A DNA stretch of 62,000 nt from contig CM055099.1 of assembly GCA_029204225.1 (NCBI GenBank), positions 41,842,597 to 41,904,596 on the forward strand. Reading direction: 5' to 3'. Each line of letters opens with the position of its first letter. Position 1 is the first letter of the stretch. The notes beneath the pieces were generated by a model. It was not told the origin of the DNA and searched no databases. It was given only the letters and a program-made list of their open reading frames with translations. Positions 41,378 through 51,929 of the stretch are shown piece by piece. This DNA comes from Diphasiastrum complanatum (Eukaryota > Streptophyta > Lycopodiopsida > Lycopodiales > Lycopodiaceae). The position numbers and the translations under genes are program-made.

Positions 41378-42810
41378 TACCATCTTTTCTATAGATAGAA
41401 TTTTCTTGGTTTTCTCAATGCCATCAATGTTATCGCCAGTAAGTATGATGTCATCTACATAGATCAATAGTAGTACAATGTCATTTACATCAAACATTAT
41501 GTAAAAGCTTGGATCATACTCACTTTGAGTGAATCCAATAGAAACTAGGAAATCATTGAGTTTTTAATTCCAAGACCTTGATGCTTGCTTCAAACCATAC
41601 AAGCTCCTCTGATGATGACATACTTTACCTTCCATCTCGAGCTTGACGAAGCCTTGGGGCTGCTCCATGAAGATGTCCTCCTCCAAATAACCATTAAGGA
41701 ATGCATTAGAAACATCCATTTGCAAGATAATCCAACCAAAATGTGATGCAAGTTCTAGAAGTAACCTTATGGTGACCATCTTGGCCATGTTCGTAATCTA
41801 TCTCCCATTGCTTGAGCATATCCTTTGGCAACTAACCTTGGCTTGTGTTTACTTACACTTCCATCCATATTGAGTTGTAGCTTGAAAACTCATTTACATC
41901 CAATCACATTCTTAAGAGGTCTATCAACAAGGATCCATGTGCCATTCTCCATCAAAGCATTATATTCATCTAACATAGCTTGAAACCATTTCTCAAAACT
42001 CAATGCATCTTCTACACATGAAGATTCTTCAAAACTTGAAATGAGTGCAAAGGATGAAGATGGATTACCCTCAGCTTGCTTTCCCTTGTCTTGATATGTG
42101 AGCCGCATTGGCTCCGATACCCTTGATGATCTTCTTGGAGTGATTGGTACACTTGGCTCTTGCTCCTCCTCAAGATCTAGATTATCTTGATCCTCGGCTA
42201 CCTCCCACTTGATATGTGATTTGATTGAGCCATCAACAAGCTTATGCATCTTATTATCATCAAATATGACATCTCTAGAAGCCACAAAATTGTTCGAAGA
42301 TGGAATGTATACCTTGTAACCTTTGCTTGCATTGCCATACCTGAGCTTGATCCCCTTGATTGATGTTGGATCCTCCTTGTTCCTTGTCTCCAAAGGTGTA
42401 TGCACATAGCAAATGCATCCAAACACCTTTAAGTCCTTGAGATTGGGCTTCCTCTCATACAAGACTTCAAATGGTGTTTTGCCTTCTATAGAGCTACATG
42501 GAACTCTATTCATCGAATGGTTAGCACAAGTGAGAGCTTCTCCCCAAAAATACTTTGGTAGACATGCATCAATCCTTAAGGTTTTAGAACATTCACATAA
42601 TGTCCTATTCCTCCTCTCGGCCATCCCATTTTGTTGAGGGGTATAGGGACAAGACAACTCTTTTTCAATCCCCTCTTGATCACAAAAATCTTTAAACTCA
42701 TTGGAGATATATTCTCCACCATTATCACTTCTAAAAGTTTTGATCTTGTGATCATAATCCTTTTCAACAAAGGCTTTGAACTTTATAAAATCTTCTTGTA
42801 CCTTGTAGCT
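41378..42810 (-). pseudogene. Copia C: integrase, linker and RT (5' part)
   Basis: Minus-strand order: FIKFKAFVEKDYD (42800), SDNGGEYISNEFKDF (second Asp), CPYTPQQNGMAERRNRTLCE (Glu, 42655-42600), YFWGEALTCANHSMNRVP, TPFEVLYERKPNLKDLKVFG, ASRDVIFDDN, RRSSRVSEPMRLTY, EKWFQAMLDEYNALMENGTW, then [66 protein letters not shown] and GIEKTKKILSIEKMV at 41378. A short stretch near 41790-41890 is frameshifted. It continues at 34430-35227 beyond two insertions. Integrase N-terminus, gag and 5' LTR are missing: the element ends at about 42810. Confidence 0.9.
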
Positions 42811-43595
42811 TCTTGAGGGTGAATAGGCTCATCCTCTTCACCGCTCACTATGATCCATTAGATGTTGTAAAAAAAGAATCGATTCCATTCTTAGCTTCCA
42901 AATTGAATAATTAGAAGATTCAATCTTCTATCATTTGGATCCAAAATATATGCATTCATGAAAGCCATCTCTCTCTAGGCTAAAAGCATGGTTTGGTGGT
43001 ACCACATGGACTGTCAAGGATAACCCCTTCCCAAGTGGATTTTGTGCTAGTTCGCCAACAAGTGATATTTTGTTGTCATTTTGAGGATATGTCTAAGTGC
43101 TTGATCTTCACAAATAATGTGACTACGTCTAAAGTAAGGTCAATGTTCTTGAGAAATGAAGTGGACATAAACATGGGGTGAAGTTTTATGTGAAGTAGAC
43201 ATAAAAGTGGTCTATAAAGTTTCTAGGCATTGATATGTACATGGGTATTAAATGAGGTCTATGGGTGCTACATTCCGCCTAGAGCCCTCTAAGTGTTGTC
43301 CTATTACAACCAAGGCAATATATCTTAGTTTTACCTTGCAAGTTACTTACAAAAGCTCATGAAAATCATATTTACATTTAGCCCTTAACTCTTGCTCACC
43401 ATATGTGATAACCCAAGGTAAGGGTGCCACATAGGATTGATTAGCACTAAAAACTTGTTTAGGCAAGAAAGATTATTAAGTTTTGAGTCCAAAAAGGGCC
43501 CTAGTGTATGAAGCATTTGACCTCCCTACAAAATTAAAGCATTTCAGATTTTATCTCTCATTCAAGCTCTTCCTCTCTCTCCTGAGTGCTCCCTA

Positions 43596-43642
<47 letters not shown>

Positions 43643-44260
43643 TCTCGTCATGTCGTCATCCGACCAATTGTTAGTGGTCCTTAATATTTCAAGACACATG
43701 TGGCCCAATCAAAACACTATAAAACATGTTTCCTCCATCAATGATGACATTCAATGATGGAATTTTCTCATGCACATGAGGATGTAAAAATTATTGTCTA
43801 TGTATATTCACATAATGATATATGTTGCAATGAAGAGCTGACAAGCCAAGCACATTTAAAGTTTGTTAATGTCCATTGTGAGTTGGGTAAAGTTGTTTAT
43901 TGCAGCCTTGAAGGCACAAGCTCAAACCATGATTGCTGCGTAGAAACATCCAAGCTGAAACGTGATAGCTCCATAGAGACATCCAAGGAGCAACCTAGAT
44001 AGCTCCATAGAGAGAGGCCATGAGCTTTACTTGGAGAAAACTTAGGCTGAAAAATGTCTTGGCCTTAATGTGAATATTGTATGTAAGAACCCCTAGCATA
44101 CTAATAAGTTCCTTAATAATGTGACAAATTATTTTTTGCCTGAACAGATATATCTAGTGCGTCACTAAGTCTAGTTTGGAATTGGGAGAAAAGTAGTTTT
44201 GTCAGCCAAATCTGGAACCTTCGTGCCAGAATCTTACAACGTTTGAAACTTGAATGCCAA
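42811..44260. other. No recognised gene; (CT)n at 43602-43635
   Basis: There is AT-rich sequence, a short CT microsatellite, and a plus-strand 82-codon frame (43754-44002) with no familiar motif. The right part is the presumed 3' flank of the minus-strand gene at 44264-45014; AATAAA (minus) occurs near 43895. Confidence 0.4.
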
Positions 44261-44263
44261 ATG

Positions 44264-45014
44264 TCAACTTTCAACAGTAATGCTGCTGCCAGAGCTGAGG
44301 GGAAGATGCTCCCACGGCGTCACTAAATGCACGTCGATGTTGCCTCCATGATTGAACACACGCTGCAGCTGCTTCGCTCGTCTGCTGAGAAGCTTGTGGT
44401 AACAAGTATACGCATATCCAACAATATCAGGTGGGAAAAGCACTAGCGCTATGTTCTCCTCCATGAATTTGTTGTCAACTGCGAGCTGCTGCTTCCTGCA
44501 GTTCATCCTCTCTGAACTTCCACGCCATCATCATGGGCTCAGAAGCCCCAACACAAGCGCACAGATCTATCAAGCATTGTGGTAAGCACCAGCGTTCAGT
44601 GATAGGATCTTGCTCCAGCTCCGCCAGATGCCCCTTGGCGATGATCAGATCGCGGATTTCCTGTAGCTGCGGGATGAAGAATCGCTGATTGTAGTGGCGG
44701 AATCGAAATAATCCAGCGTTTGTTTCTGTTTCGCCGAGGCGGTAGTAGGGGCCGGGCTGTTCTGGACCCTCATGCGGGCGGTGCGTGAAGCGGAAGTGGT
44801 TCCATACCATCTCCTCCGATGAAAGCTTGTAATAAAGTGGGCCATGGAACTGCGCCAGCTGATTGTCGGTATGAGCCAATGCCAGCTTGTAAAGCTCCGT
44901 GCGTTTCGCGAGCCAGTAGTTTGCCAACCAGCCCATCGCCAAGAAGAAGGCACCAATCAGGGCTGTAATCACCGCCACCCACGTCTGATCACTCTGAGAG
45001 CATGCCATAGTCAC
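44264..45014 (-). CDS. Single-TM protein gene of bacterial appearance, one frame break
   Basis: The best start is ATG at 45008 (ACTATGGCA, good plant start context); GTG 45014 is in frame just before it. Residues about 8-32 form one hydrophobic helix (VAVITALIGAFFLAMGWLAN), followed by a cytosolic-type domain: ELYKLALAHTDNQLAQFHGP, LYYKLSSEEMVWNHFRF, FIPQLQEIRDLIIAKGHLAE, CLPQCLIDLCACVGASEPMM. The first frame stops at 44475; a second open frame overlapping it gives LFPPDIVGYAYTCYHKLLSR and ends 44264, so a one-base indel near 44490 probably splits one protein of about 250 residues. The order helix / QL..F.GPLY / F.P.....L.....HL / FP..(I/L)..Y....Y..L...Q resembles small bacterial membrane proteins of unknown function. 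G+C is higher than around it. No intron, no TE motif. Function unknown. Confidence 0.65.
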
Positions 45015-45019
45015 CCCTA

Positions 45020-45582
45020 CAACACATCATGACAAGCGCTTGATTCTTGAGTTAGAGACCTTCTACATAATGTTGTAGCTTCTTTGAGAATTTTGAGCGT
45101 GTTTGGGAGCTGGGATCAATGCAAAACAACAATCTGATTAATAGAGTACTGTGCACACATCCAGAGGCTCATATGACAAGCTCTGTAGACGTATAGAGAT
45201 GGAGGACACAAATTCAGAGTACAGAATAATATGAGATTTTTCAAATTAAGAGAGAAGCGTTTGAGCTACTGGTACAGCCTCGCACTTATCAAGCACGGAG
45301 AAAGGACTAAAGCATGAGAAAGCGTGTTTGTAATATGTATAGTTTATATTGTGACGGCTCTTGACTTTTAGTTTTCTTAAAGTATACATTTATATATATG
45401 TTTCGTATGTGGTGGGAGGCACGTCTAACTTTTAACTTCAAAATACTTCATAAAAAATGAAGTGCAATCCATATAATTTTATAAACTAAACATTAAAGTT
45501 CCCATTTCTCATTGCTGCAAAATTGTGAAGAGGCTTAGCACTTGTTGGTGTTGATTGATGTTGAAAATCCTATGTTACAAAT

Positions 45583-45614
<32 letters not shown>

Positions 45615-46028
45615 TCTAGATTTGATGATTTGGGCAATTCTCTTCAGGCCAATGCACACATGATTGGCGAAGACTAGCAATCTTATATTCTAACTAGGTC
45701 CATGTATATCAACTTAAAATTTCAGTACCTGCGCCTAAAATTATCATATTTCATACAATCTAAAATTTGATAATTTCTCAAATCTTATTGTTCTTAGATT
45801 AAGCTGAATAAAAAACCTATATCTTAAACCTTAATAGGCTACTCAAGTTTCTGTCAGTTATGGGAACCTACAACAAAATATCATTAGGTGAATTTTTATG
45901 TAGTAGGCTTTTTTGTATGCATTAAAGATTCTTGGCCAAGCATTATTACTTCTTGGTTTAAATATTTTGGAATTTTTCAAAGCCAAATTTGCATTTAAAG
46001 ATGTGAACGAGCTCAACATTCTCAATTT
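45020..46028. other. Upstream region of the TM-protein gene; (GA)n at about 45586-45614
   Basis: No coding sequence. TATA-like CACAATATAAACTATAC (minus, near 45340) lies some 330 bases upstream of the gene start. A GA microsatellite follows at about 45586-45614. Confidence 0.4.
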
Positions 46029-46310
46029 TCAAATTACTTTTTAGTGTTGGTGACTAGTCAATTCTTTTCACCCACCTTGAAGACCTTCGTGATTATGTGT
46101 TGAAGAGTTGGTCCAACCTTTTTTCTGCCTTGAACAACTTGATGATAATGCATTGAAAAGATTTTCTTGTCAAATTACTTTTTAGTGTTGGTGGCTAGTC
46201 AATTCTTTTCACCCACCTTGAAGACCTTGGTAATTATGTGTTGAAGAGTTGGTCCAACCTTTTTTCTGCCTTAAACAACCTGATGATAATGCATTGAAAA
46301 GATTTTTTTG
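46029..46310 (+). repeat. Tandem duplication, 141-bp unit
   Basis: 46029-46169 and 46170-46310 are head-to-tail copies starting TCAAATTACTTTTTAGTGTT. They differ at only a few positions (GTGACTAGT/GTGGCTAGT, CCTTCGTGATT/CCTTGGTAATT), so the duplication is recent. Confidence 0.95.
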
Positions 46311-47010
46311 GTAGTTAATTTGGGGTGGGTATTGAAGAGACCTTGCATTCTTGAAATTTAATGAGTGTTTTGCACATCAAATCCAATTTGAACAATTTGA
46401 AGGGTCTAAAATTATAGTGAACATCAAAATAAGGTGTAATAATTTGTCCAAGGTCTCATTCTGGTTGGCAAGTATGGGCTTAAATTTGTCTAGGACATTT
46501 TGAATGGCCACTTCAAATTGTTCTAAAGACCTCCCTAGAAATTGCACTTATACCATCTTGGCATTATTTCAAACCGAGCATAAGTTATCTTTTGAAATGC
46601 AATATTCACTTGATTTGAATATCCATTATTTTCTTGTTGCCCCCAATGTATGTGGAGCACTACAAATAAAATATATTGCATCTTTGAATTCTGAGTACCA
46701 TAAAAAATTTGATAGTATGCCAATAATTGGGCAAAATCCATACTTTGCTCCTAGTCCATCTATCACCTCAAGTAATCTTCTACGTACCCTTACAGTTACA
46801 AAGCAATTCTACTTTTTGGAGTATAATTCACATCGAATAGCAATTTTTGAAGGGGGGAGGAGATTACCAAAGTTTGTGCTCACTTGGTCAATCCAAAGTG
46901 GATCTATGATTGACTAAAAACCTTGTCTTACTCTTCATGCAGCAAAAAGCACAATAAAAGACATGTAATGTTATAAAGAAAATTGGTACCTTGTGCATGA
47001 AGAGCAAAAA
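46311..47010. other. Unclassified; plus-strand ORF 46504-46917
   Basis: A 137-codon open frame has no recognised motif and a scattered composition. It may be the complement of a decayed coding region (minus-strand 46535-46741 is also open). I do not support it as a gene. Confidence 0.25.
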
Positions 47011-47033
47011 GGGGGGGGGGGGGGGGGGGGGGG
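47011..47033. repeat. Homopolymer run of 23 G
   Basis: An uninterrupted G run follows AAAAA. Another G run (about 12) lies at 47424-47435. The true length is likely variable or uncertain in assembly. Confidence 0.9.
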
Positions 47034-47039
47034 TTGGGC

Positions 47040-47571
47040 CTCGCATCTTGCGAGCACGTGAGGCTGTGGCCCTAGTGTGATATGCACCACACGTTTTTTT
47101 TTTTTAATTGATTGTGCGGGCGCCCCGTGTCTAGGTAGCCAATTTTTATCCCATAAGTGTTGCTAGCAAATTACCGAGAGGGAATATATAACAAAACTCT
47201 CCCTCTTACCTACATGTGTGCGCCTGGGTGTGGCGCCCTGCCCGGCACCCAGCTTGCAGCTGCCCGCGCTACCTGGCACCGTCGCCTGGCGTGGCCCGCT
47301 AAAAATTGGCATGCCCCAATTTTTGATGGGCACCGCACCGAGGACACGCGTTAGGCACTGGGGGGTGCCGGGGCCAAACTGCAAGCATGTGCGGTCCCGT
47401 GGTTTAATGCCCCAGCAAGGTGAGGGGGGGGGGGGTGTTCTAGCTCTCTCTATCTCAAAGTGTTGTTGCACAACAGGATGAGAGGGGAGTCTCTCTCCTT
47501 CTATGCTTTTATAATGGAGGAGAGGTGGCACCCCTCTCTTGTTGGTTCGGGCGTGATGAGGAGGAGGTCTA
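47040..47571. other. GC-rich segment with inverted repeats and a minus-strand promoter-like end
   Basis: Base composition switches sharply from the AT-rich surroundings at about 47040-47420. Inverted repeats: AAAAATTGG (47301-47309) with CCAATTTTT (47316-47324), and CCCGGCACCC (near 47240) with GGGTGCCGGG (near 47364). On the minus strand CATTATAAAAGCATAG (near 47500-47515) precedes a GA-rich start. It may be an LTR or small non-autonomous element. It adjoins the D 3' LTR. Confidence 0.4.
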
Positions 47572-48218
47572 TGTGAAGAATTACAGATCATTGATGATCC
47601 AATCCACAAAAAGATATTGGGTTACAAAAGAAGCTACTCTACCAATCTCACCAATGTAGAAAAATCAACATCTACATACAAAATGAGATGCAAACTCTAA
47701 TAGAACTTGATCAAACATGAATCAAAAGATAAAGTACTATTGTTCTCAGTACAAAACCAGCAAGCTACTATATTTCACACATGTTGATCCAAAAATAGCA
47801 AATATAGATCATTCTACACATAGAATTGCATGCAATCACAAGTATAGTGCACCAATGGATAGTAGAACCCAAGAGAACCATGTATAAGCATGAAATGAGA
47901 TAGAGAAGAGAGAAGATATATCTCTCCATGAGTTACATCCTTTTATAGCAAGTCCAAACCCTATTTGGCCACTTGGCTTTCCCGCCAAAATGCTAACCCT
48001 ACTATTTTTGGGTCTAGATTCAAAGTACCCAACATTCAAATTTGAATCTACTCAAACTCGACTTCTAACTTTCCCACACTTTCAAAAAGTGTTTATTCAA
48101 AAGAAATTTAGACTAATGAACTTTGAAAAGTCAAACTCTAAGTCTAAAACAAAGTTGGCCTCAATTTTTCAAATATGAAAATATAGCAAATATGATCAAA
48201 CTAGTTGAATTTTTCACA
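47572..48218 (-). mobile_element. 3' LTR of copia D
   Basis: On the minus strand it runs TGTGAAAAATTC... to ...AATTCTTCACA, preceded by the polypurine tract GAAGAGAGAG (48219-48228 on plus as CTCTCTCTTC). TATAAAAG (minus) lies at 47940-47947. It is the same family as the solo LTR at 40754-41372. The 5' LTR is missing. Confidence 0.9.
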
Positions 48219-48299
48219 CTCTCTCTTCAACTAGTTTTAGCGTAGACTTTGATAACACTCCAAGTGAAGTCCTATGCTTCATGAACAAGTCCTTTCCCA

Positions 48300-49500
48300 A
48301 TGCTTTGGTGAAGATATCATCTACACATTCCCTTGAGGACACATGTTGAAGCTCCACCTCCTTTGCAATGACTTGCCACCCTCACAAAACGATATTGCAC
48401 CTCAATATGCTTGCTCCTAGCATGAAAGCTAGGATTGGTTGCCAACCTTTGGGCTGATTTATTATCAAAAAAGATGATTGGGCTCTCTGAAAAATCCATC
48501 AAATGAAGATCCTTGATCATCCTCTTGATCCATACCATCTCCTTTGTGCAATGTGTAAGAGCTTTGTACTTGGCCTCACTAGATGATAATGAGATAGTGG
48601 CTTGTTTCTTCGACATCCATGATATTGCTCCATCACCTATGAAAATACAATGAGCACTAATGGATTTCCTATCCATTACATCTCCAGCATAGTCCGAATC
48701 TGAAAATCCAAAAGGGATAGATGATGATCCATCATACAATATGCCAAAATCTCAAGTTCCAATGATGTACCTCAAAACTCGCTTTCCTAGCTTCCAATGC
48801 TCCTCACTAGAATCTTGCATGAATTGACTCAATCTTCCAACACAATAGCTTAGATCTGGTCTATAGAGAGTAATGTCCTTGAAGGATCTTTCACTACCTC
48901 TTATAGTTAGCTTTACATGAGACTCCATTGGTGTATCACTAGCTTTTGCATCTACCATATGAAATCTTTCTAGAATAGAATTAGCATACTTCTCTTGACA
49001 AATGAAAGTAGATTGAGAAGATCTAATGACTTCTATTCCCAAAATGTAATGCAAGTTACCAAGATCATGCACCTCAAACTCCTTAAGAGCACTCTTGATG
49101 TCCTCCACATCTTGATTGTCTCCACCACTCAAGATGATATCATCCACATAGATTAGCAAGATGGTAGCATCAATTTCAGCAAACTTATAATGAAGTGAAT
49201 GATCATACTCACTCATAACAAAGCCTTGAGAGAGTAAAAAATTGTTAAGCTTAGCATACCAACTCCTTGGTGCTTGCTTAAGGCCATACGAACTCTTTTG
49301 TAGTAGACACACATGATTTGGCTTTGTTGATGAAATTTAGCTCTCGGGTTGCTCCATGTACACTTCCTCCTCAAGATCACCATTAAAGAATGCATTTGTA
49401 ATGTCCATTTGCCATAGATCCCATCCATAAATTGTAGCAAGTGAGATGATGACTCGAATGCTTAACATCTTTGCCATGGGTGCAAAGGTCTCATCATAGT
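48300..49500 (-). pseudogene. Copia D RT and RNase H
   Basis: The minus strand reads MDITNAFFNGDLEEEVYMEQ-like sequence near 49400-49330 (frame-shifted), SYGLKQAPRSWYAKL, LLIYVDDIILSGGDN (catalytic YVDD intact), VHDLGNLHYILGIEVIRSSQ, DITLYRPDLSYCVGRLSQ (a short deletion removes the usual RQLVGSLIY), RNase H SDSDYAGDVMDRKSISAH, SWMSKKQATISLSSSEAKYK, FFDNKSAQRLATNPSFHARS, and it ends near the polypurine tract. It is well preserved relative to other copies here, with breaks near 48740 and 49315. Confidence 0.9.
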
Positions 49501-50949
49501 CAATCCCTTGTTGTTGAGCCTATCCTTTTTCCACTAACCTTGCCTTGTACTTTGTTGATAGATCCATCTTGGTTTGTCTTCACCTTGAAGATCCATTTGC
49601 ATCCAATAGTTTTCTTGTCCTTAGGAAACTCCACCAATCTCCATGTTCCATTCTTCATAAGAGCTTGATACTCAAGATCCATTGCTTGGATCCACTCCTC
49701 TTCTTTCCTTGCTTCATCTACACTTGTAGGTTCATCAAAAGAGATTAGGAAAGCAACATAATTTCCAAAAATTACTTGCTTACCCTTTTCATCATATGTG
49801 AGCCTTGAAGGTACTTGTCTTTCCCTTGATGTTCTCCTTGGCTTTTGACTTGATGAAAGTCCATCATCATCACCATCTAAAGTAGAATCCTTTACATCAC
49901 CATCAAGAATGTAAGATCTATTCACACCTTTATCAATCATGCTTGAAGATGCTTTTGGAATGTTTCCCTCATCAAAGATGACATCTCTACCAACAATTAC
50001 TTTGTTTGTAGAAGGAATGTAAACCTTGTAGGCTTTACTCACCTCACTATATTTAACAAAAATACCTATTCTTGAAGATGGATCCTCCTTGGTCCTATCA
50101 TCAAGAGTAATGTTGACATGGCATGTGCATCCAAAGGTTCTTAGAAAGTTGACACTCGGCCTCCTCTTGAATAGCTTCTCAAAAGGTGTCCTTCCATCCA
50201 AAATAGCACTCGGCCAACTATTGCACAAGAAATTGGCACACAACAAAGCTTTTTCCCAAAAATGGTTTGTCAAGATTAGCACTTAACCTCATGGCTTTAG
50301 CACTTTCACATAAATTCCTATTCTTCCTTTCAGCCGCTCCATTTTGTTGTGGGGTCCTTGATGTTGTATACTCCCTCTTGATCCCATGCTCTTCACAAAA
50401 GGCCTTGAACTTGGTAGATATGTACTCACCACCATTGTCACTCCTTAAGCACTTGATCTTTGTGGGAAATTGGTTTTCTCTTGAATTCTTGAACTTGATA
50501 AAGACATCCTACACTTCATCCTTGATCTTTAGTAGATAGATCCAACAAAATCTACTAAAATCATCAATGAATGTTACATACATTTTAGCTCCACTATTGC
50601 TAATTGTAGTAAATCCATGAATATTTGAATGTACAAGTTGAAAAGGCTTTGTAGATCTAGATGTAAATCTAGTATAAGGTAGTCTATGTGACTTAGACAA
50701 AGCACAAGACTCACAAATATGTTTTTTTCCACTTAAGGACCTTGGAAGGCCTATCACAACCTTCTTTCTAGCCATTACCTCCAATGACTTAAAGTTGAGG
50801 TGTCCCATCCTTTTATGCCAAATCTCTTGAATAGGTATTTGCTCTCTTGCAACACATCCAACTTGGTTAGCAATAACACAAGCATCTAGTTTGAACAACT
50901 TCCTTTGTCTTTTACCTTTTCCAATCAAGACATCCATCCTTTTAATCAT
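49501..50949 (-). pseudogene. Copia D integrase and RT N-terminus
   Basis: GAG-pre-integrase and zinc module IWHKRMGHLNFKSLEVM...CESCALSK (H..H..C..C all present, 50830-50690). Core: FQLVHSNIHGFTTIS (the usual first Asp reads N), MYVTFIDDFSRFCWIYLLK, a frame change near 50515, SDNGGEYIST, PQQNGAAERKNRNLCESAKA (Glu present), then FWEKALLCANFLCNSWPSAI, TPFEKLFKRRPSVNFLRTFG, VGRDVIFDEGN, the linker with RRTSRERQVPSRLTY and RT start MKNGTWRLVEFPKDKKTIGC KW. It ends at 50949 where gag/protease should precede; that part is deleted. Confidence 0.9.
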
Positions 50950-51470
50950 ACAAGCATCTCCATCAAACTCAACCTTGAGGCCTTTACTTCATCGGCTTCC
51001 AACATGACTCCACTTGAGGTTGCCATGTAGCAATGACCTGATCTTCTTGTTCAACTTGTTTCAATGCACAAAGCAATCCTTTGAACAACAACAAATGTTT
51101 TCAAAAGAAATCACAAAGATTTGAAACTATCTCAAAAATTCTCTTATAGCACTTACACCAAGCAAATCAACACATAGAATCATGGAATCTTGATCAACCT
51201 ATGATCTATCCCCAATCTAATGACTTTTGCCACATCCTAAGCTTGAAACACACTCAAATGAAGTCCAACAACCCCACTATCTAGAGATCCAATCAAAATT
51301 AGGATTTTGACAAAATCACACTATTCATTGAAAATTTGATTTGCAATCTATTAACCACCACTTAGGCTAATAAAATGATCCAAAATTTGGCCAAATTGAG
51401 TATGTGAAATCAAAATCTGGAATTGATCAAGTTTGTGAACCTATATAGGGTTTTGATCTACAAAAGATCC
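50950..51470 (-). other. Leader of copia D; gag deleted
   Basis: 51235-51450 matches the leader beside the D-type gag at 15.9-16.1 kb. Between it and integrase (50950-51235) there is no gag or protease. No PBS or 5' LTR is found to the right; the sequence switches at about 51470. Confidence 0.55.
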
Positions 51471-51479
51471 AATCTAGAA

Positions 51480-51640
51480 AAGCAGAAAAGCTCCAAGCAG
51501 TCTGCATCAAATCAGAAATAGACTCAAAGTCAAGAACAATCATCGAATCCACACTCGTCGCAGAAGAAGATGTTTTGCAGGTATTGCAAGCACAATAACC
51601 ATGAGATCCAAGATTGCCAAATTAGTAGAGGTACATCTAC
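51480..51640 (+). pseudogene. Scrap of copia gag with intact zinc knuckle
   Basis: The plus strand reads KMFCRYCKHNNHEIQDCQIS: CX2CX4HX4C with all four ligands (Cys codons at 51577 and 51586, His at 51600, Cys at 51615). It is preceded by a Ser/Gln/Lys-rich stretch. It is on the opposite strand to the elements on both sides. Confidence 0.6.
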
Positions 51641-51659
51641 AATACTGTCAAATCAACCG

Positions 51660-51780
51660 ACATGGCCAAAGTGGCCGAAGTCTCCAAAGTAGTTGAAGTT
51701 ACCAAAGTGGCCAAAGTGGCCGAAGTCTCTGAAGTCACTGAAGTGCCCAAAGTCTTCGAAGTTTGTCGATGATGACAATA
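51660..51780. repeat. Degenerate 9-bp repeats (GCCGAAGTC type)
   Basis: There are about 12 units varying around (A/G)CC(A/G)AAGT(G/C). Similar GAAGT repeats occur in U3 of LTR I (10075-10230), so this may be part of such an LTR. Confidence 0.7.
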
Positions 51781-51929
51781 AACGTCGGAGCCACCTGTGA
51801 GCCATTTCCATTCCCATCATCGTCCCATGGTTTCTTCGAATGAGCGCCTGCTTGAGCCTTGCACGCCATGTCCCACAACTGGTTCACCTTGTCCAAGACT
51901 TATTGCAGGGCCTTCATGGTGTCTTCTAG

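Noticed and set aside
44645-44982. Alternative open frames overlapping the TM-protein gene
   Set aside because: They lack the hydrophobic helix and motif order; shadows of the real frame.
44264-45014. Organellar insertion as the source of the GC-richer gene
   Set aside because: The protein resembles no plastid or mitochondrial gene product that I know, and flanks show no other organelle sequence.
47163-47609. 148-codon minus-strand open frame in the GC-rich segment
   Set aside because: Open by composition (few stops in GC-rich DNA), Pro/Arg-rich, crosses the D LTR boundary.
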